This document shows, piece after piece, positions 7,769 to 15,465 of a DNA stretch of 64,000 nucleotides. The DNA is taken from contig JBFLYN010000013.1 in assembly GCA_040756655.1 (NCBI GenBank), forward strand, positions 4,670 through 68,669. The letters are read 5' to 3'. How positions within the stretch are numbered: position 1 is the stretch's first letter; every line of letters starts with the position of its first letter. The notes beneath the pieces were generated by a model that was not told the DNA's origin, made no database searches, and saw nothing but the letters and a program-made list of their open reading frames with translations. The position numbers and the translations under genes are program-made. The DNA comes from JBFLYN01 sp040756655. Lineage in GTDB: Bacteria > Bacillota > Sulfobacillia > UBA8153.

Positions 7769-8955
7769 TGGGAGTCCTGGTGGGACTGGGGCTGATGCTG
7801 GCCGCGGGATTGGCCGGTGCCCGCATTAGTACGGCGCTACGGCTGCCCGCGGTGACCGGGTATCTCCTGGTGGGCATGATCCTCGGGCCGGCCGTGACCG
7901 GGCTGCTGGCAGCCGGCGTCCTGGCCCAGTTCGGTCCCTTCAACGATTTTGCCTTGGGTCTTATCGCGTTTGGCATTGGACGGGAGTTGGACCTTTCCTA
8001 CCTGCGGCGGGTCGGGTCCTCCGTGCTTTACCTTGCCGCCGTCCAGGCCCTGGTGCCGGTTGTGCTGGTGACGGCTACCCTTTTCTTGGCGGGTCTTCCT
8101 CTTGCCGCTGCCCTGCTGTTGGGAGGCATCGCGGCCGCTACTGGCCCGGCCGCCACCATCGCAGTCATGCGGGAAATGCGGGCCGACGGCCCCCTCACTC
8201 GTACCCACGTGCTGGTGGTGGCCCTGGACGACGTCATGGCCGTGCTCGCTTTTGGGGTGGCACTGCCCTTGGCCGACGCGCTCCGGGCCGGGTCTGACGG
8301 CCGGGCGCTGCTGCACGCGGCAAGTGCCCCGGTGCTCCACATTGCCGGTTCAATGACCCTGGGGGTGGTGGCCGGCCTGGCACTGGGCTTGACGTCCCGG
8401 CGGCTGCGTGGGGAAGGAGATCTGGCCACATCGGTGGTGGCCCTCATGGCCCTGGCTACCGGGCTGGCAGGAATCTGGAGATATTCCCCGCTGCTGGTTA
8501 TGCTCGTAGCCGGTGTCACCGTTGGCAACCAGCTGCGTCCGCGCCGGGGCTTGTCCCGGCTCCTGGACGCCCTGGCGCCGGCCGTGCTGGTGGCGTTCTT
8601 CGTGATGGCTGGAGCCAGCCTCCGCCCGGCAGCGGTGGTAAGAGTGGGAGCCATCGGCATCCTGTACATCCTGGTGCGCTCCGCCGGCAAGTTGCTCGGC
8701 TCCATGCTGGGCGGGTTGGCCACGGGCATCCCCCCGACGGCTCGACGTTACCTTGGCTTCACCCTTTTGCCCCAGGCAGGCGTGGCCATCGGCATGGCGG
8801 TCATGGTCCGCGGGCATTTCCCCGAGTTAGGAGAACTTGTGCACACCGTGGTGCTGGGGGCGGTGGTGGTATACGAACTCACCGGTCCGCCTTTCACCAG
8901 GTTTGCAGTGTTGAAGGCGGGAGAGGCGGGTAAAGGGGCAGATCCCCTGGTCTGA
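7768..8955 (+). CDS. CPA2-family monovalent cation:proton antiporter
   Basis: The 395-residue membrane protein has the Na+/H+ exchanger (KefB/NapA-like) fold. It starts with 'GLMLAAGLAGARISTALRLPAVTGYLLVGMILGP', contains 'GGIAAATGPAATIAVMRE' near residue 115, where the unwound helix and ion site lie, and continues to about twelve helices. No C-terminal RCK/TrkA-N domain is present. The role of a regulatory domain may instead be played by the P-II-like protein whose stop overlaps this start. Likely function is Na+ or K+ export in exchange for protons. Confidence 0.88.
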   Translation: MGVLVGLGLMLAAGLAGARISTALRLPAVTGYLLVGMILGPAVTGLLAAGVLAQFGPFNDFALGLIAFGIGRELDLSYLRRVGSSVLYLAAVQALVPVVLVTATLFLAGLPLAAALLLGGIAAATGPAATIAVMREMRADGPLTRTHVLVVALDDVMAVLAFGVALPLADALRAGSDGRALLHAASAPVLHIAGSMTLGVVAGLALGLTSRRLRGEGDLATSVVALMALATGLAGIWRYSPLLVMLVAGVTVGNQLRPRRGLSRLLDALAPAVLVAFFVMAGASLRPAAVVRVGAIGILYILVRSAGKLLGSMLGGLATGIPPTARRYLGFTLLPQAGVAIGMAVMVRGHFPELGELVHTVVLGAVVVYELTGPPFTRFAVLKAGEAGKGADPLV

Positions 8956-9220
8956 CCGGACACTGGTATGGTGCCCGGTGCCGGGGCCACTCCGATGGCC
9001 CCTCAGGTACGGCCGGGACTTGAGCCACCTGACATCAACTGGTGCCACGGGCCGGGCAAGAACGGCGGTTCACCCCGGGAAGAGAGGCGAAGGTGCAAGA
9101 GCCGGTGGGTGCTGGCAGCGGCCTTTCCGGCCCGGGGTAGGTGATTTGCTGCCCAGCGGGACCAACGAGTACGGCCACTGCGCACGCGCTGCCACCACTC
9201 AAGATCCCTGCAAAAACCCC
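8956..9220. other. Intergenic stretch without recognisable gene
   Basis: Between the antiporter stop and the DUF438 promoter the only open frames are short, lack ribosome sites and match no family I recognise. No convincing terminator or RNA gene is seen. Confidence 0.5.
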
Positions 9221-9249
9221 TTGACGGGCGAAACTACCAATATTATATA
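9221..9249 (+). promoter_or_regulatory. Sigma-A-type promoter of the DUF438 gene
   Basis: TTGACG at 9221-9226 and TATATA at 9244-9249 are separated by 17 bp, close to consensus and in a conspicuously A+T-rich patch. A strong ribosome site (GGAGGG) and ATG follow within 35 bp. Confidence 0.7.
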
Positions 9250-9265
9250 ACCAAGTAAGGTAGTT
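9232..9265. promoter_or_regulatory. Inverted repeat flanking the -10 box (possible operator)
   Basis: AACTACC at 9232-9238 is the reverse complement of GGTAGTT at 9259-9265. The two arms straddle the -10 box of the DUF438 promoter, the position expected of a repressor or redox-regulator site. Confidence 0.45.
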
Positions 9266-9282
9266 AATAGGAGGGATTTGCC

Positions 9283-10074
9283 ATGGCGGTGAGAGAGGAA
9301 CTCAAGGCACAGGAGATCACGGGAAGAGAGCATGTGGAGGAGACACGTGAGCGCGCTCGTGAGTTCATCAAGAGCGTGACTCCGCTTGAGCTGTCCTTGG
9401 CCGAACAGGCACTCTTGGCCGAAGGCTTGACCGACCACGACTTGCGGGATCTTTGTGGTGTCCACCTGGAGGTAATCGGCGAGAGCATAAAAAAGAGCCA
9501 GGCGGCCTTGCCCCAGGGCCATCCTGTGCATACGCTCATGGAGGAACACCGGGTGATCCTCGGGCAGCTGGAGACCACGGCCACTGCCCTGGCCAAGTTG
9601 GGCACCGGAGACCCCGGCCGCGACCTGGAACTACTCGGCGTGATCAACGTAGCCCACCACCTCCGCGAGACGGAAAAGCACCACCAGTGCGAGGAGAGGG
9701 CCCTGTTCACGGCCATGGAGCGGCATGGCATCACCGGTCCTCCCCGGATCATGCGCGCCGAACATGACCTCCTGCGCCCGAAGAAGCGCCAGCTGGAGGC
9801 TGCAGCTGCCCGGGCCGACTTGGACCTGGTCGAGGAAGCCGGGGAGTACCTGGTGAAGGAACTGAGCGAACACATCTACAAGGAAGACGACATCCTGTAC
9901 CCGGCAGCCGTGGACGCCATACCGCCCTACGCGTGGGTGGAAATCAAGGAGCAGTGTGATGCCATCGGCTACTGCTGCTTTACCCCCGGGCAGCGGCAGA
10001 CTGCGGTGGGAGGGCCGGTTTTCGGCCCTCCGTCTCATCCTCCCGGCAAGATCCACTTCAGCATTGGGACTTAA
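9283..10074 (+). CDS. DUF438 protein with hemerythrin-like HHE domain
   Basis: Residues 1-80 match the DUF438 helical domain ('REFIKSVTPLELSLAEQALL', 'DLRDLCGVHLE'). The rest is a hemerythrin-type four-helix bundle with candidate di-iron ligands in 'GHPVHTLMEEH', 'HHLRETEKHHQCEERALF', 'RAEHDLLR' and 'HIYKEDDILYPAA'. Such proteins are found in anaerobes and are linked to oxygen, NO or iron sensing/repair. A strong GGAGG site precedes ATG 9283. The family usually ends soon after 'IGYCCFTP', whereas here the frame runs 24 residues further through a perfect hairpin at 10009-10031, so the tail may be an acquired extension. Confidence 0.85.
   Translation: MAVREELKAQEITGREHVEETRERAREFIKSVTPLELSLAEQALLAEGLTDHDLRDLCGVHLEVIGESIKKSQAALPQGHPVHTLMEEHRVILGQLETTATALAKLGTGDPGRDLELLGVINVAHHLRETEKHHQCEERALFTAMERHGITGPPRIMRAEHDLLRPKKRQLEAAAARADLDLVEEAGEYLVKELSEHIYKEDDILYPAAVDAIPPYAWVEIKEQCDAIGYCCFTPGQRQTAVGGPVFGPPSHPPGKIHFSIGT
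10009..10031 (+). terminator. Hairpin inside the 3' end of the DUF438 gene
   Basis: GGAGGGCCG pairs perfectly with CGGCCCTCC around a GTTTT loop. It looks like a terminator stem but lies inside the reading frame and lacks a clear U-tract. This fits the idea that the original stop codon was upstream. Confidence 0.35.
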
Positions 10075-10121
10075 GTCCCGATGAAACAAGTGTAAGGACA
10101 GTCCGGGGGGGTCTGGTGTTG

Positions 10122-13007
10122 ATGTCCAAGCTCGGGAACCAGAGCACAGAGCGGCAGGCGGAAAACCAGGCGCTGCATACCTTGGTCAGGCTGGCCCTGG
10201 GCCTGGGGGCTGATTCGGCCGGGGTGTTTGTCAAGGACCCGCATCATGGCCACTGGCAACTGGCAGCCTGGGCCGGGCCGCCCCTGGTTGGCGGTGCCGA
10301 CACGGCTGCACTGGTTGGTGCCGCCCAGAAGCCCTGGTTCAGTGACCCCGGCCACGTTCCCGCTCAAGCCGGGATACCCCTGGCAGGCCCAGGGGAGGCC
10401 GCAGGCGCGCTGATCATGCAAAGGTACGGGTCCGTACCCTTTGACGCAAGTACGGTAGTGCTGCTGTCGGCGCTGGCCAGGCCGATTGTGCCCGGTGAAG
10501 AAGAGCTGCCGGTAGAAGCAGTGCTCGGCGATGTAGAGCACGGCGTGATCCTGGTGGATGGCCGGGGCCGGCTGCGCCGGCTGAGCCCGGCCATGTGCCG
10601 CCTCATCCATGGTACCCTGGATAGTCCGGCTGGTCTTTGTGCGGTGAAGGATGTACTGAAGGCCCGCTTTCTCCATCCTGGAGTCCTGGTCCAAGAGCTG
10701 GACTTTCTTGCTGCTCCATCCTGCGAATCCCGATCCGTCGAGGTGGTTTCCCTGGACCCGCCCGGGGTTTTCCGGATCTACACCGGGCCTTTGCTGGACG
10801 TTGCCGGCCAACTGGCCGGACGGGCCCAGGTCTACCAGGACATCACCTCGCAAAGGGAAAACCAGATGGCTGTAGTGATCCGGGCCGGTATGGAGATAGC
10901 AAGAGAACCGGGCCTGGCTTCTGTGCTGTCCCGGCTGGCCGGGGTCCTGGATTCCCAGGTATCCGTGGACTGGATGTGCCTGGTCGTGGCGAGCGAAGGC
11001 GCGTGGGAGACCTGTGCCGCCTGGGCCAGGCCGGGTCTGGGTAAGGTCCATTGGCCAGGACCTGGTGAAGCCGACATTGGCAGCACAGAGACGACGGTGG
11101 TTACCGGGCTTGCCTGCGGCGAACTGGCCAAGGCCGGCCTGGCGGCGCTGGCCCGGGTACCGCTTTGGCATAAGGATGGCATCGTCGGTTACTGGTACCT
11201 GGGCAGTTGGGATAGACTGGCCTTTGAGGGGAACCAGGCTCACATCCTGGAGCCCATCGCGGGCCTTCTGGCGGGAGCCGTCCACGCCTCTTTGGTCTAC
11301 CGCGAGGCCGATGGCATGTACCATGCCACCATCCAGGCGCTGGCGGCCACGGTGGATGCCCGAGACCGCTACACCATGAACCACTCGGCCAACGTCAGCC
11401 GGTACGCCGGGGTCATGGCCCGGGCCATGGGTCTTCCTCCTAAGGAGGTCCAGAAGATCGAACACGCCGGCCTAGTTCATGACATCGGCAAAGTGGGGAT
11501 CCCCGACCGTATCCTCAACAAGCCCGGTCGCCTGGATCCGGCGGAACGAGCAGTGATGATCACCCATTCGGCGGCCGGCGCTGCCATCCTGGAACGTGCG
11601 GGTTCTCTCCGGGAACTGGCTCCCCTAGTCCGCCACCACCACGAGTGGCACGGAGGGGGCGGGTATCCCAGCGGCCTGGCCGGTGACGATATTCCCATTG
11701 GCGCCGCCATCGTGGCTGTGGCCGATGCCTTTGATACCATGACCTCTTACCGGGTGTACCGGCCGGCCCTCTCATTGGACCGGGCCATGGCCGAACTCAG
11801 GCGGTGCACGGGCGAGCAGTTCCACCCACTGGTGGTGGAGGCCCTGTCCCAGGGCATCCAGGAAGCCCAGGAGCGGAGGGAACCCTGGGTGGCCGAACTC
11901 GAGTTTCGCACCGAACTGCCCGCGTGGGTCCAGTCTTCCAGCCATACGCTGGTAGAGCAGGGGTTGCCCGCCATCACTCCCAAAGAGCTAACGGTCCTCC
12001 TGCGCATAGGTGAGGAACTTATGCGCCTTTTGGACCTAAGCCAGTTACTTACGCATGTTCTGGACATCATCCGCGATGAGATGGGCTACTACGACGTGGG
12101 CATTCTGCTCTTGGACCAGCACGCACGGGATATGGTGGTGGCGGCTTCAGGAGGGACCTTCACCGAGTATGCGGGCGTGCGCCTGCCCGAGGGCACGGGC
12201 ATTGCCTGGTGGGTGATGGAGCACGGCCTGGCCCAGAACGTGCCGGACGTGACCCGTGACCCCCGCTTCTACCAGCCAGAAGGGACCTGGGCCCGGGGTT
12301 CGGAGGTGTACGTACCCCTGGAGAGCCGGGGGCACCGGCTGGGTGTGCTGGTAGCGGCCAGGAAGGAGATCAACGCGTTCCGCCAAAGCGACATCAGAAT
12401 GCTCACAGCGGTGGCCGCCCACATGGCCGGGGCCATTCAAGTAGCCCAGCTGCACGAACAGGTCAAGCTGTCGGCCGCCACCGACCCCCTTACCGGTTTG
12501 TACAACCGCCGGTATTTTATGCAGCGGTTGGAGGAGGAACTGGCGCGTGCCCGTCGTCACGGGCGGGTGCTGGCCGTGGCCATCCTGGACCTTGACCACC
12601 TCAAATGGATCAATGACAACTTCGGGCACCTGGTGGGTGATGAGGTCTTGACCCAGCTGGCAGACCACCTGCGGGTTGCCACCCGGCTGGCCGACACGGT
12701 GGCCCGGTTCGCCGGCGACGAGTTTGTCATCCTCATGCCCGAAACGGACCAGGAGGGCGGCCAGACCTGCCTGGCCAGGCTGGCCCAGGCATGGGCAGGG
12801 AAATGGGTAAATGCCGGCAAGGAGGGGCTGGTGCCGGTCCCGGGCATCACCCACGGCGTGGCATCCTACCCGGTCGATGGTGATAGCCCGCGGGAGATCA
12901 TCGCCCGGGCCGACGAAAGACTGTTGCAGGCCAAGCATCGCGGCCGGGCCCAGCTGGCGTCCGCAGCTTTGCCAAAAAAGAGGACTTCAGGGTCAAACCA
13001 CGAATAA
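10122..13007 (+). CDS. Multidomain c-di-GMP protein: sensory/GAF region, HD-GYP, GAF, GGDEF
   Basis: The product has 961 residues and no clear membrane span. Order: sensory region with weak GAF-like features (1-400); HD-GYP phosphodiesterase domain with 'HSANVSRYAG' (~421), 'HDIGKVGIPD' (~452) and 'GGGYPSGL' (~511); a GAF domain (~626-783); and a C-terminal diguanylate cyclase domain from 'TDPLTGLYNRRYF' (~787). The cyclase signature is AGDEF rather than GGDEF (~865), a variant known to be active in some proteins. Degradation and synthesis of c-di-GMP are thus joined in one chain. Adjacent GTG 10116, TTG 10119 and ATG 10122 share one G-rich ribosome site; ATG has the best spacing. Confidence 0.92.
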   Translation: MSKLGNQSTERQAENQALHTLVRLALGLGADSAGVFVKDPHHGHWQLAAWAGPPLVGGADTAALVGAAQKPWFSDPGHVPAQAGIPLAGPGEAAGALIMQRYGSVPFDASTVVLLSALARPIVPGEEELPVEAVLGDVEHGVILVDGRGRLRRLSPAMCRLIHGTLDSPAGLCAVKDVLKARFLHPGVLVQELDFLAAPSCESRSVEVVSLDPPGVFRIYTGPLLDVAGQLAGRAQVYQDITSQRENQMAVVIRAGMEIAREPGLASVLSRLAGVLDSQVSVDWMCLVVASEGAWETCAAWARPGLGKVHWPGPGEADIGSTETTVVTGLACGELAKAGLAALARVPLWHKDGIVGYWYLGSWDRLAFEGNQAHILEPIAGLLAGAVHASLVYREADGMYHATIQALAATVDARDRYTMNHSANVSRYAGVMARAMGLPPKEVQKIEHAGLVHDIGKVGIPDRILNKPGRLDPAERAVMITHSAAGAAILERAGSLRELAPLVRHHHEWHGGGGYPSGLAGDDIPIGAAIVAVADAFDTMTSYRVYRPALSLDRAMAELRRCTGEQFHPLVVEALSQGIQEAQERREPWVAELEFRTELPAWVQSSSHTLVEQGLPAITPKELTVLLRIGEELMRLLDLSQLLTHVLDIIRDEMGYYDVGILLLDQHARDMVVAASGGTFTEYAGVRLPEGTGIAWWVMEHGLAQNVPDVTRDPRFYQPEGTWARGSEVYVPLESRGHRLGVLVAARKEINAFRQSDIRMLTAVAAHMAGAIQVAQLHEQVKLSAATDPLTGLYNRRYFMQRLEEELARARRHGRVLAVAILDLDHLKWINDNFGHLVGDEVLTQLADHLRVATRLADTVARFAGDEFVILMPETDQEGGQTCLARLAQAWAGKWVNAGKEGLVPVPGITHGVASYPVDGDSPREIIARADERLLQAKHRGRAQLASAALPKKRTSGSNHE

Positions 13008-13148
13008 CATTAACTAGCACGGGGGAAGGAGGCGCTTCTTCCGACGGCCCGAACTTGGATCTGCCAACCAGGGTAAAGTACATGTAGCCTGGTTCCCCCT
13101 GAGCCGGAGGATGTCGCAGGTGCCTGGTTACGAAAAGGGGGAGAGCCT

Positions 13149-13535
13149 ATGAGAATAAGGATGGCCGTTTCTGTACTGGTGATGGTGGCCATGTTCGTGA
13201 CGGTGCGTCAGTTAACTTCGGAACCGGCGGTGCCGGCCTTGTCCGTCGCCGAGGTGCAGCAGCGCCACGCGGCCGGGGGCGAGTTCCTCATTATCGACGT
13301 AAGAGAACCTGAGGAGTTTGCCGCCGGCCACATTCCTGGTGCCAAGTTGATTCCTCTGGCTGAACTGCAAGTCCGCATGTCTGAACTGGACCGCGGTGTG
13401 GAAATCATCGTTGTCTGCCTGACCGACAACCGCTCGGCGCGGGCCACCCGCATTTTGGTGCAGGCGGGGTTCGATGCCAAGCACATGCGCGGGGGCATGC
13501 TGCAGTGGAGGGGGCCGGTTGTCAAGACCAAGTAG
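13149..13535 (+). CDS. Membrane-anchored rhodanese-like protein
   Basis: The 128-residue product begins with a basic stretch and one hydrophobic segment (about residues 5-20) that should act as signal or anchor, followed by a single rhodanese domain outside the membrane. Conserved features are 'IIDVREPEEFAAGHIPGA' and the active-site loop 'VVCLTDNRSA', which keeps the catalytic Cys and Arg. Likely activity is sulfur transfer or thiol chemistry at the cell surface. It stands alone between the c-di-GMP gene and a convergent ferredoxin gene. Confidence 0.88.
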   Translation: MRIRMAVSVLVMVAMFVTVRQLTSEPAVPALSVAEVQQRHAAGGEFLIIDVREPEEFAAGHIPGAKLIPLAELQVRMSELDRGVEIIVVCLTDNRSARATRILVQAGFDAKHMRGGMLQWRGPVVKTK

Positions 13536-13698
13536 GCTGGCCGTCGACGGTTTGGCCCTCCGGCCGCTTGGTGGGTTCGAGCCGAAGTACGGGAGAAAAG
13601 CGCCGGCCTAGCCAGGCCGCACTAAAGTGGGTCTGGAAGGCCGGGACGGATAACGACAAAATTCGCTAACCATGCCTGGGAGACCGGGTTTTCTTAGT

Positions 13699-13890
13699 CT
13701 ATTCCACCTCAATGGCAGCAGTGGGACACGATTCAGCCGCTTCCTCGCAGCAGCCAGCCTCTGCGCAATCTGCGTTATCTTTCACAAATGCCTTGCCCTC
13801 GGTGTCGTCCATCTCGAAGACGTCCGGGCAGATGTCGGCACAGAGGCCGCATCCGATGCAGAGTTCTGGGTCAACTTTGGCTCTGGCCAC
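13699..13890 (-). CDS. Small 4Fe-4S ferredoxin
   Basis: The 63-residue ferredoxin carries 'CIGCGLCADICP' near residue 11 and a late 'SCPTAAIEVE', giving the four ligands of one [4Fe-4S] cluster. Extra cysteines in 'CAEAGCC' resemble the monocluster ferredoxins of sulfate reducers. The start is GTG 13890 behind GGAGGTGA. It has its own promoter upstream. It is a plausible partner for the Hdr and aldehyde oxidoreductase enzymes of this window, by inference. Confidence 0.93.
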   Translation of the reverse strand: MARAKVDPELCIGCGLCADICPDVFEMDDTEGKAFVKDNADCAEAGCCEEAAESCPTAAIEVE

Positions 13891-13912
13891 TACTTCTCAC
13901 CTCCGCTAGATC

Positions 13913-13941
13913 ATTATACTACCTACTCCTAACCAGTGCAA
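13913..13941 (-). promoter_or_regulatory. Sigma-A-type promoter of the ferredoxin gene
   Basis: Read on the minus strand, TTGCAC (13941-13936) and a perfect TATAAT (13918-13913) are separated by 17 bp, just upstream of the ferredoxin ribosome site. Confidence 0.7.
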
Positions 13942-14062
13942 AGAAAACCGACGCTACCAGCATGACCAGGCAATACCATCCCACTTAGTGATTAATGGCA
14001 CAAGCAGGAATATGTACGAACGAGTGGAATCTTCACATCAGGACTGCAAGGGAGGAGGGAAA

Positions 14063-14431
14063 ATGTCCAAGCCAGGGTCCCAGGAAACTCTGTTTATCAC
14101 CGGGTACGCTAAGCTGCCGTCGGGCATCACCGCTACTGAGCTTTTCAAGATCGTCGGCGTTGGCCTGGAGGTGGACGCAGTCACCGGCACCATACTGGCC
14201 GCCGACTGCACCCTGGCAACTGACGTGGGACGCCAGTTTGTGGCCCGCCTCCTGGTAGGTAAGAGCATCGACACGGACGTGGTGACCATGATCAAGTCCA
14301 TTGAGTGCTGGTATCACGGCAGTGCTCAAAAGGCCATCGTCACTGCGTTGCGCATATGTCACGAAAAATTCCGGGCTTTCCGGGAGCGAGTTATGATCCA
14401 GCAAGAAGGCGACGGCGGTCACATAGACTGA
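14063..14431 (+). CDS. DUF3870 domain protein
   Basis: The 122-residue protein matches the DUF3870 family found in anaerobic Bacillota: 'ETLFITGYAKLPSGITA', a central 'VVGVGLEVD'-like strand and 'LLVGKSIDTD', ending in 'AIVTALRICHEKFR'. The ATG at 14063 follows GGGAGGAGGG; the frame is open further upstream without a good site. Its biochemical role is not established, but members are often near metabolic genes. Here it lies just before the structured leader of the fumarase operon. Confidence 0.75.
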   Translation: MSKPGSQETLFITGYAKLPSGITATELFKIVGVGLEVDAVTGTILAADCTLATDVGRQFVARLLVGKSIDTDVVTMIKSIECWYHGSAQKAIVTALRICHEKFRAFRERVMIQQEGDGGHID

Positions 14432-14455
14432 TTTTGCTCTGTTTTGCTAAGGAAG

Positions 14456-14580
14456 TCCGGCACAGACAGCCCGCCGGCAGGCGGGCTAGAAGGGCCGGAG
14501 AGCCGTTTTGCCCGCGAGACAGGCCCACCGCCTGTCACGGCAGCGGGCAAGGCCCGGCCAGTGCCTGTGGTCGGGCTTTT
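14456..14580 (+). promoter_or_regulatory. Structured 5' leader of the fumarase operon (candidate riboswitch or attenuator)
   Basis: Three stacked stem-loops fill the gap before fumarase. (1) TCCGGC 14456-14461 pairs with GCCGGA 14494-14499 and encloses AGCCCGCC/GGCGGGCT with a GGCA loop. (2) TTGCCCGC 14508-14515 pairs with GCGGGCAA 14543-14550 and encloses GACAGGC/GCCTGTC. (3) a terminator follows at 14552-14580. The 5' strand of stem 2 (GCCCG...ACAGGC, 14510-14524) can also pair with the 3' half of the terminator (GCCTGT...CGGGC, 14563-14576), so stem 2 and this antiterminator exclude each other. I do not recognise a known riboswitch class. Confidence 0.6.
14552..14580 (+). terminator. Intrinsic terminator in the fumarase leader
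   Basis: GCCCGGCCA 14552-14560 pairs with TGGTCGGGC 14568-14576 (one G-U pair) around a 7-base loop and is followed by TTTTCTGATCTCTTT. It lies 27 bp before the fumarase start, so it would control readthrough into the operon. Confidence 0.75.
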
Positions 14581-14606
14581 CTGATCTCTTTAGGGAGGGA
14601 TCCAGG

Positions 14607-15452
14607 TTGAGGGAGGTCCATGTCGGCGATATCACAGCGGCGATAGAGGATCTGTGTATCCAGGCCTGTTACGACCTTCCAGGCGATGTCCTGTGTGCTC
14701 TGAAAGAGGCCCGCCAGAAAGAAGAGTCCCCCTTGGGCCGGGAGATCATCGACCAGCTTTTGGAGAACGCGGCCATTGCCCGGGACGACCGGGTTCCCAT
14801 CTGCCAGGATACCGGGGTTACGGTAGTGTTCGTGGAAGTGGGGCAGGACGTGAGATTGGTGGGCGGAGATCTTTACGGTGCCATCAACGAAGGAGTGCGG
14901 CGAGGATACGAGCGGGGCTACCTCAGGAAGTCCGTGGTGGCTGAACCCCTGTTCGAGCGCAAAAACACCGGCGACAACACGCCTGCACTGATCTACGCTG
15001 ACATCGTCCCCGGAGCAGAGGTCAAGTTGACGGTAGTCCCCAAGGGGACCGGGAGCGAGAACATGAGCATCGTCCGCATGCTCACTCCCGCCGACGGGCC
15101 TGCCGGAGTCAAAGCGCTGGTGCGGGAAACGGTGGAACGGGCCGGGTCCAACCCCTGCCCGCCGCTGGTCATAGGCGTGGGCGTGGGGGGGTTCCTGGAA
15201 CGGGCGCCGCTTTTGGCCAAGCGCGCGCTGCTACGCCAGGTCGGCCGGCCTCACCCCGATGCCCGGGTGGCCCGGTTGGAGCAGGAGATCCTGGATGAAG
15301 TGAACGCCCTGGGCATCGGTCCCCAGGGTCTGGGGGGCCGCATTACCGCGCTGGCTGTGCACGTGGAGACTGGTCCCACCCACATCGGCGCCCTGCCCGT
15401 GGCCGTGAACATCCAGTGCCACGCCGCGCGTCATGCCGAGCGGATCTTGTAA
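14607..15452 (+). CDS. Fumarate hydratase, class I, alpha subunit
   Basis: The 281-residue product is the two-subunit (oxygen-sensitive, [4Fe-4S]) fumarase N-terminal/alpha type, interconverting fumarate and malate. Cluster cysteines are seen in 'ICQDTG' (~70), 'CPPLVIGVGVGG' (~182) and 'IQCHAARHAE' near the C-terminus, with 'KNTGDNTPA' as a family signature. TTG 14607 is chosen because GGGAGGG lies just upstream; an open frame extends back through the leader RNA. The beta subunit follows 13 bp later. Confidence 0.95.
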   Translation: MREVHVGDITAAIEDLCIQACYDLPGDVLCALKEARQKEESPLGREIIDQLLENAAIARDDRVPICQDTGVTVVFVEVGQDVRLVGGDLYGAINEGVRRGYERGYLRKSVVAEPLFERKNTGDNTPALIYADIVPGAEVKLTVVPKGTGSENMSIVRMLTPADGPAGVKALVRETVERAGSNPCPPLVIGVGVGGFLERAPLLAKRALLRQVGRPHPDARVARLEQEILDEVNALGIGPQGLGGRITALAVHVETGPTHIGALPVAVNIQCHAARHAERIL

Positions 15453-15465
15453 GGGGGGAAACCGG

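Noticed and set aside
13566..13592. GGTTCGAGCC resembling a tRNA T-arm
   Set aside because: No acceptor, D or anticodon stems can be built around it.
14451..14500. GGAAGTCCGG near the fumarase leader as the start of RNase P RNA
   Set aside because: RNase P RNA needs about 350 nt and conserved P4 sequences, which are absent. The gap to the next gene is only about 170 nt.
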